From NCBI GenBank assembly GCA_964474655.1, contig CAYYTU010000006.1, positions 1 through 64,000 on the forward strand: 64,000 nt of DNA, given 5' to 3'. Both the position numbers and the translations under genes were made by a program. Every line of letters begins with the position of its first letter. Position 1 is the first letter of the stretch. Shown in pieces: positions 7,988 through 17,830 of the stretch. The notes beneath the pieces are model-generated. The model worked only from the letters and a program-made list of their open reading frames with translations. It was not told where the DNA came from and ran no database searches. This DNA is from CAYYTU01 sp964474655 (GTDB lineage Bacteria > Chloroflexota > Anaerolineae > B4-G1).

Positions 7988-9367
7988 ATGAGCAATTTGA
8001 TTGCTGAATTGGAAACGGCATTGGGCGCCGAAAATGTCTTGACCACGCTGGAAGACCGCGTGGCGTATTCCTACGACGGCACCTTCGAGCAGAGCCTGCC
8101 GGACGTGGCGGTACTGCCGCAATCAACCGCGGACGTGGCGGCGGTGGTGCAGCTGGCGGCCGAGCACGACGCGCCCATCGTGCCGCGCGGGATGGCCTCC
8201 GGGCTGGCGGCGGCCTCGGTGCCCTTCGAGGGCGGCATCGCGCTCTCGCTGACGCGCATGAATCGCATCCTGGAGATCGACGAGGAGAACCGCACGGTCA
8301 GGGTCGAGGCCGGCGTCGTCACCGCCGACCTGGAGCGGGCAGTGGAGAAAGTGGGCCTCTTCTACCCGCCCGATCCGTCCAGCAACGAGCAATCCACCCT
8401 CGGCGGGAACATCGCCTGCAACGCTGGTGGCCCGCGCTGCCTCAAATACGGCGTCACCGGCGATTACGTGATGGGGCTGACCGTGGTGCTTTCTGATGGG
8501 CGCGTGCTGGAGACCGGCGGCAAGGCGATCAAGAATGTCGTCGGCTACGACCTGACGTCGCTCTTCGTCGGCTCTGAGGGGACGCTGGGGATCGTCACGG
8601 GAGCGCTGCTGCGGCTGATGACCCGGCCGCAGGCCGTGCGCACCGCCCGCGCCGAGTTCCCGGCGCTGGAGGACGCCTCGCGCGCGGTCAACGCCATCCT
8701 CGACGCCGGGATCGTTCCCGCCACACTGGAGCTGATGGACGAGACGGCCATCGCCTGCATCGAGGAGGCGATGGAGCTGGGCCTGCCGCTGGATGTGGAG
8801 GCGATGCTCATCATCGAGACCGACGGCTCCGACGAGGAGGCGGTGCTGCGCGAGATCGAGACGGCGGCGCGCGTCTGCTGGGAGAGCGGCGCCCGGGAGG
8901 TGCTCGTGGCGCAGAATGAGGCAGAGCGGGAGCAGTTGTGGCGCGCGCGGCGCAGCGTCAGCCCCTCGTTGGCCCGCCAAGCCCCTAACAAGCTGGGCGA
9001 GGACATCACGGTGCCGCGCAGCGCGATCCCGGAGGCGATTCGGCGCGTCAAGGTCATCAGCGCTGACTACGGTTTGCCGATTGTGGTCTTCGGGCACGCC
9101 GGCGATGGGAACTTACATCCCAACATCCTCTTCGACCGCCGCGACCAGGAGCAATGGGAGAAGGTGGAACAGATGGTGGGCGAGATATTCCAGACGGCAT
9201 TGGACCTGGGCGGTACGCTCTCCGGCGAGCACGGAGTGGGCACGCTGAAGAAGCCTTATATGCACAAGGCGCTAGGCTCGCTCTCCATAGAAGTCCAGCA
9301 GCGCATCAAACAAGCGCTGGACCCGCAGCACATCCTGAATCCAGGGAAAGTACTGCCGGATATGTGA
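7988..9367 (+). CDS. GlcD-type FAD-linked glycolate/D-lactate oxidase
   Basis: A 459-residue flavoprotein of the FAD_binding_4 plus FAD-oxidase C type. The PP-loop region (PPDPSSNEQSTLGGNIACNAGG), split here by the FAD-binding turn, and GYDLTSLFVGSEGTLG bind FAD. FGHAGDGNLHPNI and SGEHGVGTLKKPYM are the C-terminal substrate/FAD signatures. It oxidises glycolate, D-lactate or a similar 2-hydroxyacid, with the upstream Fe-S protein as electron acceptor. GAGG lies before ATG 7988. It completes the Ldh_2 - S23 - LarA - GlcF - GlcD series and is followed by an unrelated toxin-antitoxin promoter. Confidence 0.9.
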   Translation: MSNLIAELETALGAENVLTTLEDRVAYSYDGTFEQSLPDVAVLPQSTADVAAVVQLAAEHDAPIVPRGMASGLAAASVPFEGGIALSLTRMNRILEIDEENRTVRVEAGVVTADLERAVEKVGLFYPPDPSSNEQSTLGGNIACNAGGPRCLKYGVTGDYVMGLTVVLSDGRVLETGGKAIKNVVGYDLTSLFVGSEGTLGIVTGALLRLMTRPQAVRTARAEFPALEDASRAVNAILDAGIVPATLELMDETAIACIEEAMELGLPLDVEAMLIIETDGSDEEAVLREIETAARVCWESGAREVLVAQNEAEREQLWRARRSVSPSLARQAPNKLGEDITVPRSAIPEAIRRVKVISADYGLPIVVFGHAGDGNLHPNILFDRRDQEQWEKVEQMVGEIFQTALDLGGTLSGEHGVGTLKKPYMHKALGSLSIEVQQRIKQALDPQHILNPGKVLPDM

Positions 9368-9377
9368 CTGACGTTGA

Positions 9378-9405
9378 TTGACCCCCCTGATAAATGCAGT
9401 ATAAT
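9378..9405 (+). promoter_or_regulatory. Promoter of the toxin-antitoxin operon
   Basis: TTGACC (9378-9383), a 16-base spacer and a perfect TATAAT (9400-9405) lie 50 bases before the antitoxin start, starting 10 bases after the glcD stop. This is one of the best consensus matches in the window. Confidence 0.75.
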
Positions 9406-9426
9406 TAATGTAATCTTATGCATTAA
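9405..9426. promoter_or_regulatory. Candidate operator (inverted repeat) for the antitoxin
   Basis: TTAATG and CATTAA form a perfect 6-bp inverted repeat separated by ten bases, starting on the last base of the -10 box. The half-site size and spacing suit binding of a ribbon-helix-helix antitoxin dimer pair. Autoregulation is inferred from this position. Confidence 0.5.
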
Positions 9427-9455
9427 TCTCATTAGAGGTACGGGGAGGCAGAGTA

Positions 9456-9719
9456 ATGACTGTCACAGAGAAAAAACCGGTTCAAGTCTATTTAGGGCGG
9501 CGGCATCAAAACCTGCTGGAGCAGCTGGTGGAGAAGCTGGGGCTTTCGCAGGCGGAGACGCTGCGGCGCGGGCTGGAGGCCCTGGCGCGAGAGAAGATCC
9601 CGCCGGAGGAGGACCCGGCCTGGCAGCTTATCGGGCTGGCGGGAGAAGATGCCGACTTGCCCGAGGATTGGTCCGTCAATCATGATCGCTACATAGTAGA
9701 GGCTGTCCAAAATGAGTGA
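9456..9719 (+). CDS. Ribbon-helix-helix-like antitoxin
   Basis: An 87-residue protein whose N-terminal half (KPVQVYLGRRHQNLLEQLVEKLGLSQ, beta strand then two helices) fits a CopG/ribbon-helix-helix DNA-binding domain. The acidic C-terminal half would wrap the toxin. GGGGAGG precedes the ATG. Its last eight bases overlap the start of the PIN-domain gene (ATGAGTGA), the usual antitoxin-first arrangement. Family assignment rests on this arrangement plus the fold pattern. Its GC content matches the surrounding genes, unlike that of its partner. Confidence 0.7.
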   Translation: MTVTEKKPVQVYLGRRHQNLLEQLVEKLGLSQAETLRRGLEALAREKIPPEEDPAWQLIGLAGEDADLPEDWSVNHDRYIVEAVQNE

Positions 9720-10128
9720 TGCTGTCTTTGTGGACACTTCGGCCTGGATCGCGGTGATCAGTCCAAAAGACAAATATCATCATACGGCTAAGGATTTTTA
9801 CGCCGAACTTCTAGATAGAAAAAACTCTCTGTTGATTTCTAATCTCATCGTGGCTGAGACATACACTCACCTCCTCTGGAAGTTAGGACATCCCAAAGCG
9901 ACTTCCTTTCTGGACATCATTGAGCGATCATCTTCCGTCCAGTGCATCTGGTCAGATCGGAAGTTGGAGTTTCGAGCCCGCGAGATCCTGCGCCGCTATG
10001 ACGATCAGGCGTTCAGCTACACTGATGCGGTCAGCTTTGCGCTGATGGAACAACGCGGTCTTACAGAGGCATTTGCCTTTGACCATCACTTCTCCACGGC
10101 GGGATTCATACGACGTCCCGGTAAATAA
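9712..10128 (+). CDS. PIN-domain ribonuclease toxin (VapC-like)
   Basis: A 138-residue PIN domain. The acidic metal-binding residues are visible: Asp in VFVDTSAWIAV, Glu in IVAETYTHL, Asp in SYTDAVSFALM and the later AFDHHF. Such toxins cleave tRNA or other RNA when released from the antitoxin. It overlaps the antitoxin by eight bases. Codon use is markedly more AT-rich than in the antitoxin and upstream operon, resembling the two membrane-protein genes that follow. This suggests that the junction lies inside the pair or that toxin codons are under different constraint. Confidence 0.85.
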   Translation: MSDAVFVDTSAWIAVISPKDKYHHTAKDFYAELLDRKNSLLISNLIVAETYTHLLWKLGHPKATSFLDIIERSSSVQCIWSDRKLEFRAREILRRYDDQAFSYTDAVSFALMEQRGLTEAFAFDHHFSTAGFIRRPGK

Positions 10129-10132
10129 GAAG

Positions 10133-10152
10133 CAACCCAGCTTGCAGGGTTG
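10133..10152. repeat. Hairpin between toxin and membrane-protein genes
   Basis: CAACCC (10133-10138) and GGGTTG (10147-10152) form a 6-bp stem with an 8-base loop. It starts four bases after the toxin stop and ends three bases before the next ATG. With no T-tract, it is not a standard terminator. It could limit translation of the downstream gene. Confidence 0.4.
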
Positions 10153-10155
10153 ACT

Positions 10156-12324
10156 ATGAGCGAATTTTCCTCGTCGCCCAAGCGCACCTTGCCTCACATA
10201 ACTGCGCTTGCCATCTACCTGTTGATAACTGTGTTGACGCTGGATCAGCTGTTCCTCCACTTCGGTGCTGCGTTGCCGGGGGACGGGAAACACTATGACT
10301 ATGCCATCTTCTGTTGGGATATGTGGTGGATGCGGCACGCCCTCATCGACCTCCATACGACGCCCTTCACGACCAATTTTATCCTCTACCCATTCACCCA
10401 TAATCTGGTTATGCATACGCTGGTCCCTTTCTGGGGGCTATTTGCGCTGCCCCTTCAGTCTATCCTGACGTTGAATCAGATCTTTAACATCGCTGTTACG
10501 CTATCCTTTCTTCTCACGGCTTTTCTCACGTACGTGTTCGCTTACCATCACAGCAGATCCTGGGCACTTTCGCTGTTGGCTGGAGCCTTGATGGCATTCA
10601 CCCCACCTATGATGCACCGCACCGAGATGGGGCACCTCAATATGCTGCCTATGTGGTGGATTCCTTTGGCCTTGCTAACGTTTGACTGGGTCTACCGAAC
10701 CCGTCACGCTGGCTCTGCTGTATCGTTGGCCTTCTGTCTTTATGCTGCGCTGCTGACCGACCTTCAGTACATGATGTGGGTACCATTGGTTCTGGTGCCC
10801 TATGCGCTCGTCCGGATATTGTCCTTGGATTCAAGGTCGAAAAAGGTTCGCTCTGACCAGAAGCGATTGTACAATCTGCTAGCACGCCTGGGTTTGGCGT
10901 TGGTGGTGTTTGCCGGCTTGACGCTGTTGTATCCAGTTCCTCAGCTGCAATCACTGAGTGTCAGCAGGCATCCTGAAGCTTCAGCAGGCACTGCGGACTA
11001 CTACTCGTTATCGCTTTCTACCTTCGTCAAGCGTGAGTCGGCTGATCGGACGATGGGTTTGCTGATTACGCCTTTAACTCTGATCGTCTGGGTTCTAGGA
11101 GGCCGGGGGAAAAAACAAGGAGCGTTATGGCTTGCCATAGCGGCTTTTTCGCTCGTATTGGCCCTGGGCCCCTACATTCCTCTTAAAATCCAGTCGAGAA
11201 ACCTTCGTCTTCCCCTGCCCTATCTTCTGTTGCACCGAGTGCTGGATGGACAATACCGCTGCCCGGCACGATTTGCTGTTCCGGCGGTTTTCAGTATGAG
11301 CATCTTCATCGCTCTCAGGGGGCGATCTGTTTTTCAGCGCCTGGGGATGAATCCACTCTCTAGTCTAGCCTTGCTCGCTGTCATCCTGGTGGTAACTCTC
11401 GTCGACTACGGCTTACTAGACACGTTTCCGATCTTCTTTCCACCCGAGTATGCAGTCTACCAGGATGTATCGGAGGATACACGCGATGTCACACTGCTCG
11501 AGGTACCACTGGGGGTAGATACCGGCTATACCCTCTTCGGGCATGGGCAGCAGATGATCTATTATCAACCGCTCCACGAGAAGCGGATCCCCAGCGGAGC
11601 TCTATCCAGAATGGCCCTCACCCCGGTGCATTATTTTCAGTCCTACAATTTGTTGGCGTCTATAGCCGGTGAGGCAGAACTAGAGCCCTCTGTTGCACGT
11701 GAGGAATTAGAGGAGTTGACCGAGGAATGGAACATAGGCTACATCTTCGTGCACCGGGCTCTGTTGGACAAAGAAGAGCAACAGCAGATTATCCCTTTCT
11801 TGGCAACACAACAGTCAGTCTGTTTCTGGCAAGCGGAGAAGGATATCCTGGCCTATCGCATTCCCACGTCAGGAGAGTGTCCAACGAGCAACAAGCGGAC
11901 TCGGATCACATTTGACGCGCCGGGGGATCCTGCTCACGTGGGACCTGGATGGTACCGACCAGAGGACATCGGCGGCGTACAGGGACGCTGGGCAGGGCGA
12001 AGCTCCACAGCCACGCTTCGCTTCGATCTGAAGCCACAATCTTATCGGCTTCGCTTCAGAGCGTTGGCATATCCTCCTGATCAAGTGGTCTATCTCAAGG
12101 TCAACGACAAACATATCGCCACACTCTCTATGCAGAAAGGATGGACAACTTACACAGCTACGATCTCCTCCACAGCTATCAAGGAAGGAGAACCAACGCT
12201 GATCGATTTTGTTCACGAGGACACGCTTTCTCCCAAGGAAAAAACCGAGGGCGAGAACCCAGACGAACGTTCCTTAGGAGCGGCCTATGATTGGATAGCC
12301 CTCGATCCGCTTACCGGAGAATAG
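10156..12324 (+). CDS. Large polytopic membrane protein with C-terminal beta-sandwich domain
   Basis: A 722-residue protein with about 10-12 hydrophobic segments over residues 15-410, then a soluble extracytoplasmic tail. The membrane part resembles GT-C type lipid-linked sugar transferases in general shape (acidic loop after the first helix, ALPGDGKHYDYAIF). I cannot assign a specific family. The last 150 residues (from about ITFDAPGDPAHVGPGW) read as a jelly-roll domain of the kind that ends bacterial polysaccharide transferases. ATG 10156 is used rather than the TTG six bases upstream; no strong ribosome site is seen and a hairpin abuts the start. Codon use is less GC-rich than upstream genes. 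The next gene begins 10 bases after its stop, so they likely form a pair. Confidence 0.6.
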   Translation: MSEFSSSPKRTLPHITALAIYLLITVLTLDQLFLHFGAALPGDGKHYDYAIFCWDMWWMRHALIDLHTTPFTTNFILYPFTHNLVMHTLVPFWGLFALPLQSILTLNQIFNIAVTLSFLLTAFLTYVFAYHHSRSWALSLLAGALMAFTPPMMHRTEMGHLNMLPMWWIPLALLTFDWVYRTRHAGSAVSLAFCLYAALLTDLQYMMWVPLVLVPYALVRILSLDSRSKKVRSDQKRLYNLLARLGLALVVFAGLTLLYPVPQLQSLSVSRHPEASAGTADYYSLSLSTFVKRESADRTMGLLITPLTLIVWVLGGRGKKQGALWLAIAAFSLVLALGPYIPLKIQSRNLRLPLPYLLLHRVLDGQYRCPARFAVPAVFSMSIFIALRGRSVFQRLGMNPLSSLALLAVILVVTLVDYGLLDTFPIFFPPEYAVYQDVSEDTRDVTLLEVPLGVDTGYTLFGHGQQMIYYQPLHEKRIPSGALSRMALTPVHYFQSYNLLASIAGEAELEPSVAREELEELTEEWNIGYIFVHRALLDKEEQQQIIPFLATQQSVCFWQAEKDILAYRIPTSGECPTSNKRTRITFDAPGDPAHVGPGWYRPEDIGGVQGRWAGRSSTATLRFDLKPQSYRLRFRALAYPPDQVVYLKVNDKHIATLSMQKGWTTYTATISSTAIKEGEPTLIDFVHEDTLSPKEKTEGENPDERSLGAAYDWIALDPLTGE

Positions 12325-12334
12325 TACAAAAACA

Positions 12335-14209
12335 ATGCACGAACGCACTCGACGTTTCTTACCGGGGTTGGTCGTTCTGATCCTTCTGCTGTTCGTCTAT
12401 AGCGGGACGCTGCATCGTGATGTGGGCAGCAGCGATCACCAGTATATGAACGACACCGGCGAGATTCAAGTGGCGTTGAATCTCTGGGGAACGATTCACT
12501 ATACGGGCTATCCGGTGTTCACCGTGCTTGGCGCTTCGCTGACGCATCTCCTGCGCGCCATAGGCTTATCCCCGGCGGCAGCTACCTCGGCTGTATCGAC
12601 TATCTGGTCGCTGCTCGGATTGGGTATCACATATTTGCTAATTGCTCACTTCTCAGAAGGGGATGATGCGATAGCTTCCCTGGTCGTCCTGGCGCTGGGG
12701 CTAGTGGAGACGTTTTGGGTGCACAGCGTGATAGCGGAAGTCTACAGCTTCAGCCTGCTTCTGACCAGCATGGTACTGCTATTAGCGATCGAACTGGCCC
12801 AAACGTGGCGTTGGCGATATTGGTGGTTGATGATCGGTTGTCTGGGCCTTTCCGCCCAGCACCATCGCTTGCTTATCTTGTTGATACCGGCTGCGCTTCT
12901 CATCACATTTCCAATGGGACGGAAGAAACTCTCTGACTGGCTGAGACATGGTGTAGCATCGGTCTTTGTATTCCTGCTACCCTTCTTGGCCTATCTCTAT
13001 CTTCCCCTCCGCGCGCTCCAAGGCGCTGAATGGGTGTATGGTCAGCCGGGGACCTGGACAGGTTTCTGGAATCAGTTCTTCGGTCGAGAGGCAACTCGGC
13101 GCGTGCTGGAGTGGCCCTCCAGCGTCTCAATGTGGCTGGACAATTCTCGCTTCTTGATAACCCAGCTGCAAAATCAGATGCCGCTTGTTTTGATCTTATT
13201 GGGCACGATTGGATTGATTGGCCTGGCAAGGGAGCGATCACTTTGGACGGGGCTGGGGCTCCTGGTGGGAAGCGGTTCTTTCGCTCTATTTGTCTTGTTC
13301 TTCCCCTCGGCCGTCTTGGCCCACGCTACTCTGATGTCAACGCTGATGTTGATGATGGTAGGGCTCTCCTATTTGTTGCATCGTCTGGCCTGTGTAAGCC
13401 CTTTTCTACGCGCGGGGCTGCTGGCGGGCTTGATGGTATTAGCGGGGTGGTTGTTTTGCACCAATCTACCCTTCATCCGTGCCTTACAGCAAGGAGATAC
13501 CGATGTCGTCCAAACACTCCGACCACTTAACACCCTCGATCTTCCCGGCGGGCAGGACGTGGTAGCCTTGCCTTGGGGTGGAGATTACTTTTCCGCTGCC
13601 TATGGACTTTACGTGACCGGTGAACTGGAGAGCTTCGACCTCGTCGATCACCGAGCCGACCTCCAATCGATCGTACAGCAAGAGGGTAAGGTGATCACAT
13701 TAGCATATAACCTAGATCGTTGGCCCTTATACTGGTGGCGTGATCTTCTGGACACGGCCCACTACGCTTCGGCAGCTCCTGGTGTTGCAATGGTTAGCCG
13801 TAACCCTCTGTATCAAGATATCCCCAATCGAGCGGGGGTTGATTTGGGCAACGGCATTGCTGTACGCGACGTCAGCATGCTGAAAAAAGAGATAGACGAG
13901 CTGTACGTGACCATCTATTGGGAATCCCAGCGCCAGATCCGTTCAGACTATCGCGTGGCGCTCCATCTGGTAGCGAACGATCCGCCCACCGGCGATCAGG
14001 ACATCTTGGCCCAGGCGGATTCGCCACACCCGGTCAGCGGATGGTATCCCACCAGCCAATGGGACGTGGGCGAGGTGGTACGGGATGACTACCTCTTGCA
14101 TATACCGCCGGGTACAGACCCCGTCGCGGTTCGCGTGGCGATGTATCAACTCAACGAGGATGGATCTTTCGATAACACAGCGTGGCTCTCACACCCACTT
14201 CCCGACTAG
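12335..14209 (+). CDS. DUF2723-family polytopic membrane protein (putative protein glycosyltransferase)
   Basis: A 624-residue protein with about 12 membrane segments. The N-terminal loop NDTGEIQVALNLWGTIHYTGYPVF is broken up here as NDTGE and HYTGYPVF. It matches the DUF2723 pattern of an acidic D-x-GE followed by a H-x-x-GYP motif, the arrangement of GT-C O-mannosyltransferase-like enzymes (TMEM260 relatives). HSVIAEVYS and a long soluble C-terminal domain also fit. It would act on the outer face of the membrane, adding lipid-linked sugars to proteins or glycans, which is inference. It is paired with the gene at 10156 and shares its lower GC. Confidence 0.7.
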   Translation: MHERTRRFLPGLVVLILLLFVYSGTLHRDVGSSDHQYMNDTGEIQVALNLWGTIHYTGYPVFTVLGASLTHLLRAIGLSPAAATSAVSTIWSLLGLGITYLLIAHFSEGDDAIASLVVLALGLVETFWVHSVIAEVYSFSLLLTSMVLLLAIELAQTWRWRYWWLMIGCLGLSAQHHRLLILLIPAALLITFPMGRKKLSDWLRHGVASVFVFLLPFLAYLYLPLRALQGAEWVYGQPGTWTGFWNQFFGREATRRVLEWPSSVSMWLDNSRFLITQLQNQMPLVLILLGTIGLIGLARERSLWTGLGLLVGSGSFALFVLFFPSAVLAHATLMSTLMLMMVGLSYLLHRLACVSPFLRAGLLAGLMVLAGWLFCTNLPFIRALQQGDTDVVQTLRPLNTLDLPGGQDVVALPWGGDYFSAAYGLYVTGELESFDLVDHRADLQSIVQQEGKVITLAYNLDRWPLYWWRDLLDTAHYASAAPGVAMVSRNPLYQDIPNRAGVDLGNGIAVRDVSMLKKEIDELYVTIYWESQRQIRSDYRVALHLVANDPPTGDQDILAQADSPHPVSGWYPTSQWDVGEVVRDDYLLHIPPGTDPVAVRVAMYQLNEDGSFDNTAWLSHPLPD

Positions 14210-14241
14210 AATCGGGACTATCGGCAGAGACATATATGACA

Positions 14242-14275
14242 AGATGCTTACCTGGGCAACCTCCAGCAAGCATCT
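14242..14275. repeat. Hairpin after the DUF2723 gene
   Basis: AGATGCTT (14242-14249) pairs with AAGCATCT (14268-14275) across an 18-base loop, 33 bases after the stop. No T-tract follows, so it is a weak terminator candidate at best. Confidence 0.35.
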
Positions 14276-14346
14276 CACGTGATGAGGCCCCAGATACGGC
14301 TTGATCACGCATTCGCTAGAAACCTTAACAATTGAGGAGCAAAGGT

Positions 14347-16314
14347 ATGCTAGAGTTGGAAACGGGGATCGACATCCTTGCCGCCATTGGCGGGATCAAC
14401 ACCCTGGAGGAGGCACGCGCGCTCTTCGAGGCCCGCTGCGATCCTGAGAGTGTGGCCAAGTTGAGCACTATCACCAATGAAGAAGCGCTCCTGAAGATCG
14501 CCAATGCCATCTCAATGATGAATCCGGATGCAGTCTTCGTAAACACCGGTAGCGAAGCCGACCGGCACCGGGTCAGAATTATGAGCCTGGCCAAAGGCGA
14601 GGAGCGCCCGGTGGCGATGAAGGACCACACCCTCCATTTCGACCTGCCGGAGGAACAGGCGCGAATCATCGACCGCACCTACTACATCGTCAACGGAAGC
14701 GAGAAGACCAGCACGCTGGCCCAAAACATCCCGAGGGACGAGGCGCTCGCCTACCTCCAAACCCACATGAGCACCATCGGGCGGGGCAAGACGCTGCTGA
14801 TCGGGTTCTTCAGCCGCGGGCCAATCGGGGCCCAGGCCGCCGTTCCAGCGCTGGAGATCACCACCTCGACCTACGTGATGCACTCGGCCGACATTCTCTA
14901 TCGCCACGTCTACGAGCAGTTCGACCAAGAGGCGGAGCGGGCCGGGCTGTTCTTCACCAACGTCCACAGCGAAGGGCCAAACCGCCCACGGGACTTGCCC
15001 AACGCGCGCGTCTTTATGGACCGCAGTTGGCTGACAACCTACGCACTCTTCTGCACCTACGCCGGCAACACCCTGTTGCTCAAGAAGGGCAACCACCGCT
15101 TTGCAGTCGATCTGGCGACTTACTATCACAAGGCGGAGGAGCTTTCCGAGCACATGTTCATCACAGGATTGACGCGGAAGGGACGGACGACCTATTTCAC
15201 CGGAGCGGCCCCGTCGGGATGCGGAAAGACGACTACAGCGATGACGGGCACGGACTTCGTAGGCGATGACCTGGCCCAATTGTGGATCGCCGAGGACGGC
15301 ACGCTGCGGGCCATCAACCCGGAAAAGGGCATCTTCGGCATCGTGCGCGACGTCAACCACAAGAGCGACCCGTATCTGATCAAGGCCTTGCGGGAAGAAG
15401 GCGCCGAGGTGATCTGGACCAACATACTGATCGACGTGCACGGCGTGCCCTACTGGTTCGGTTGCGGAGAAGACTGCCCAGAGAGAGGCGTCAACTTCCA
15501 AGGCGAATGGTGGACGGGCAAGACAGACGCGGACGGAAATCCCATCCCTCTCTCGCACCCCAACGCCCGCTGCACCGTCGATTGCCGGGAGATCGCCAAC
15601 TACAACGAAGCAGCGGCGGAGAACCCGCGTGGGGTGGAAGTGCGCGTGGTCACTTACAGCGGGCGCGATAGCGACACGATGCCACCCGTGCGCGTGGCCA
15701 AGAATCCCGACCACGGCGTCGTCATCGGGGCCTCAATCCTTTCGGCGGCCACCGCCACCGAGGTAGGAGCTAAAGGCGTCCGACGCCAGCCCTGGGCCAA
15801 CGAACCGTTCATCCCCGGCCCCCTGGGCGACTATATGGAAGCGCAATTCGCGTTCTTCAATTCCGACAAACTGGCCTACGAGCCCGTGATGGCGGGGCTC
15901 AACTATTTCCTGACGCATGAGGCCCGTGGGGGAGAGGGGGAAGGCCTGCTAGGCGAGAAACGCGACGTAACCGTCTGGCTGGGCTGGCTTGAGCGAGTGG
16001 CGCACGGCGAGATGGAAGCGATCGAGACTCCCATCGGGTCCATCCCCTGGTACCAAGACCTCAGAGATCTTTTCGCCGCGATCGAAAAGCCGTACCCCAA
16101 GGGTCTCTACGACAAGCAGTTCGCGCTCTACGTGGACAACATCCTGAGGCGGATCGATCTGCAAGAGTCGGCCTACCGGAAAGAAGAGAACATCCCATCC
16201 AGATTATTAGAGATTTACGCTGAGCAACGACAATCGCTCGAAGCACTGAAAGCGCAATATGGCTCAATCGTCTCGGTTGAGCAAGTGATTGAGACCTACG
16301 AAGAGAACAAGTAA
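14347..16314 (+). CDS. pckG: Phosphoenolpyruvate carboxykinase (GTP-type)
   Basis: A 655-residue enzyme that interconverts oxaloacetate and PEP with GTP/GDP. Diagnostic features are the P-loop GAAPSGCGKTTTAM with the reactive Cys, the kinase-2 Asp pair in FVGDDLAQLW, the metal-ligand His in SEHMFITGLT, and RAINPEKGIFGIV. The P-loop has SGC where animal enzymes have SAC, and the substrate loop CTYAGNTLLLKK differs from the classic YGGNSLLGKK. It is thus a diverged member, somewhat longer than the usual 600-620. ATG 14347 is chosen for the GAGGAG seven bases upstream. Malic enzyme follows 32 bases later, giving a C4/C3 interconversion pair. Confidence 0.9.
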   Translation: MLELETGIDILAAIGGINTLEEARALFEARCDPESVAKLSTITNEEALLKIANAISMMNPDAVFVNTGSEADRHRVRIMSLAKGEERPVAMKDHTLHFDLPEEQARIIDRTYYIVNGSEKTSTLAQNIPRDEALAYLQTHMSTIGRGKTLLIGFFSRGPIGAQAAVPALEITTSTYVMHSADILYRHVYEQFDQEAERAGLFFTNVHSEGPNRPRDLPNARVFMDRSWLTTYALFCTYAGNTLLLKKGNHRFAVDLATYYHKAEELSEHMFITGLTRKGRTTYFTGAAPSGCGKTTTAMTGTDFVGDDLAQLWIAEDGTLRAINPEKGIFGIVRDVNHKSDPYLIKALREEGAEVIWTNILIDVHGVPYWFGCGEDCPERGVNFQGEWWTGKTDADGNPIPLSHPNARCTVDCREIANYNEAAAENPRGVEVRVVTYSGRDSDTMPPVRVAKNPDHGVVIGASILSAATATEVGAKGVRRQPWANEPFIPGPLGDYMEAQFAFFNSDKLAYEPVMAGLNYFLTHEARGGEGEGLLGEKRDVTVWLGWLERVAHGEMEAIETPIGSIPWYQDLRDLFAAIEKPYPKGLYDKQFALYVDNILRRIDLQESAYRKEENIPSRLLEIYAEQRQSLEALKAQYGSIVSVEQVIETYEENK

Positions 16315-16346
16315 ATTGAAAGTTGAAGTCCAAACTGGGAGGTTAT

Positions 16347-17726
<1,380 letters not shown>

Positions 17727-17830
17727 GCTGTGAAGCCCTCACGCGACACATTTCACGCGCAAGGGTTGCTTGAAAATGAACTTTCGGAAAGCTTTGATGC
17801 TTCCGAAGCCAAGGAGGAGGCACAGACCAA

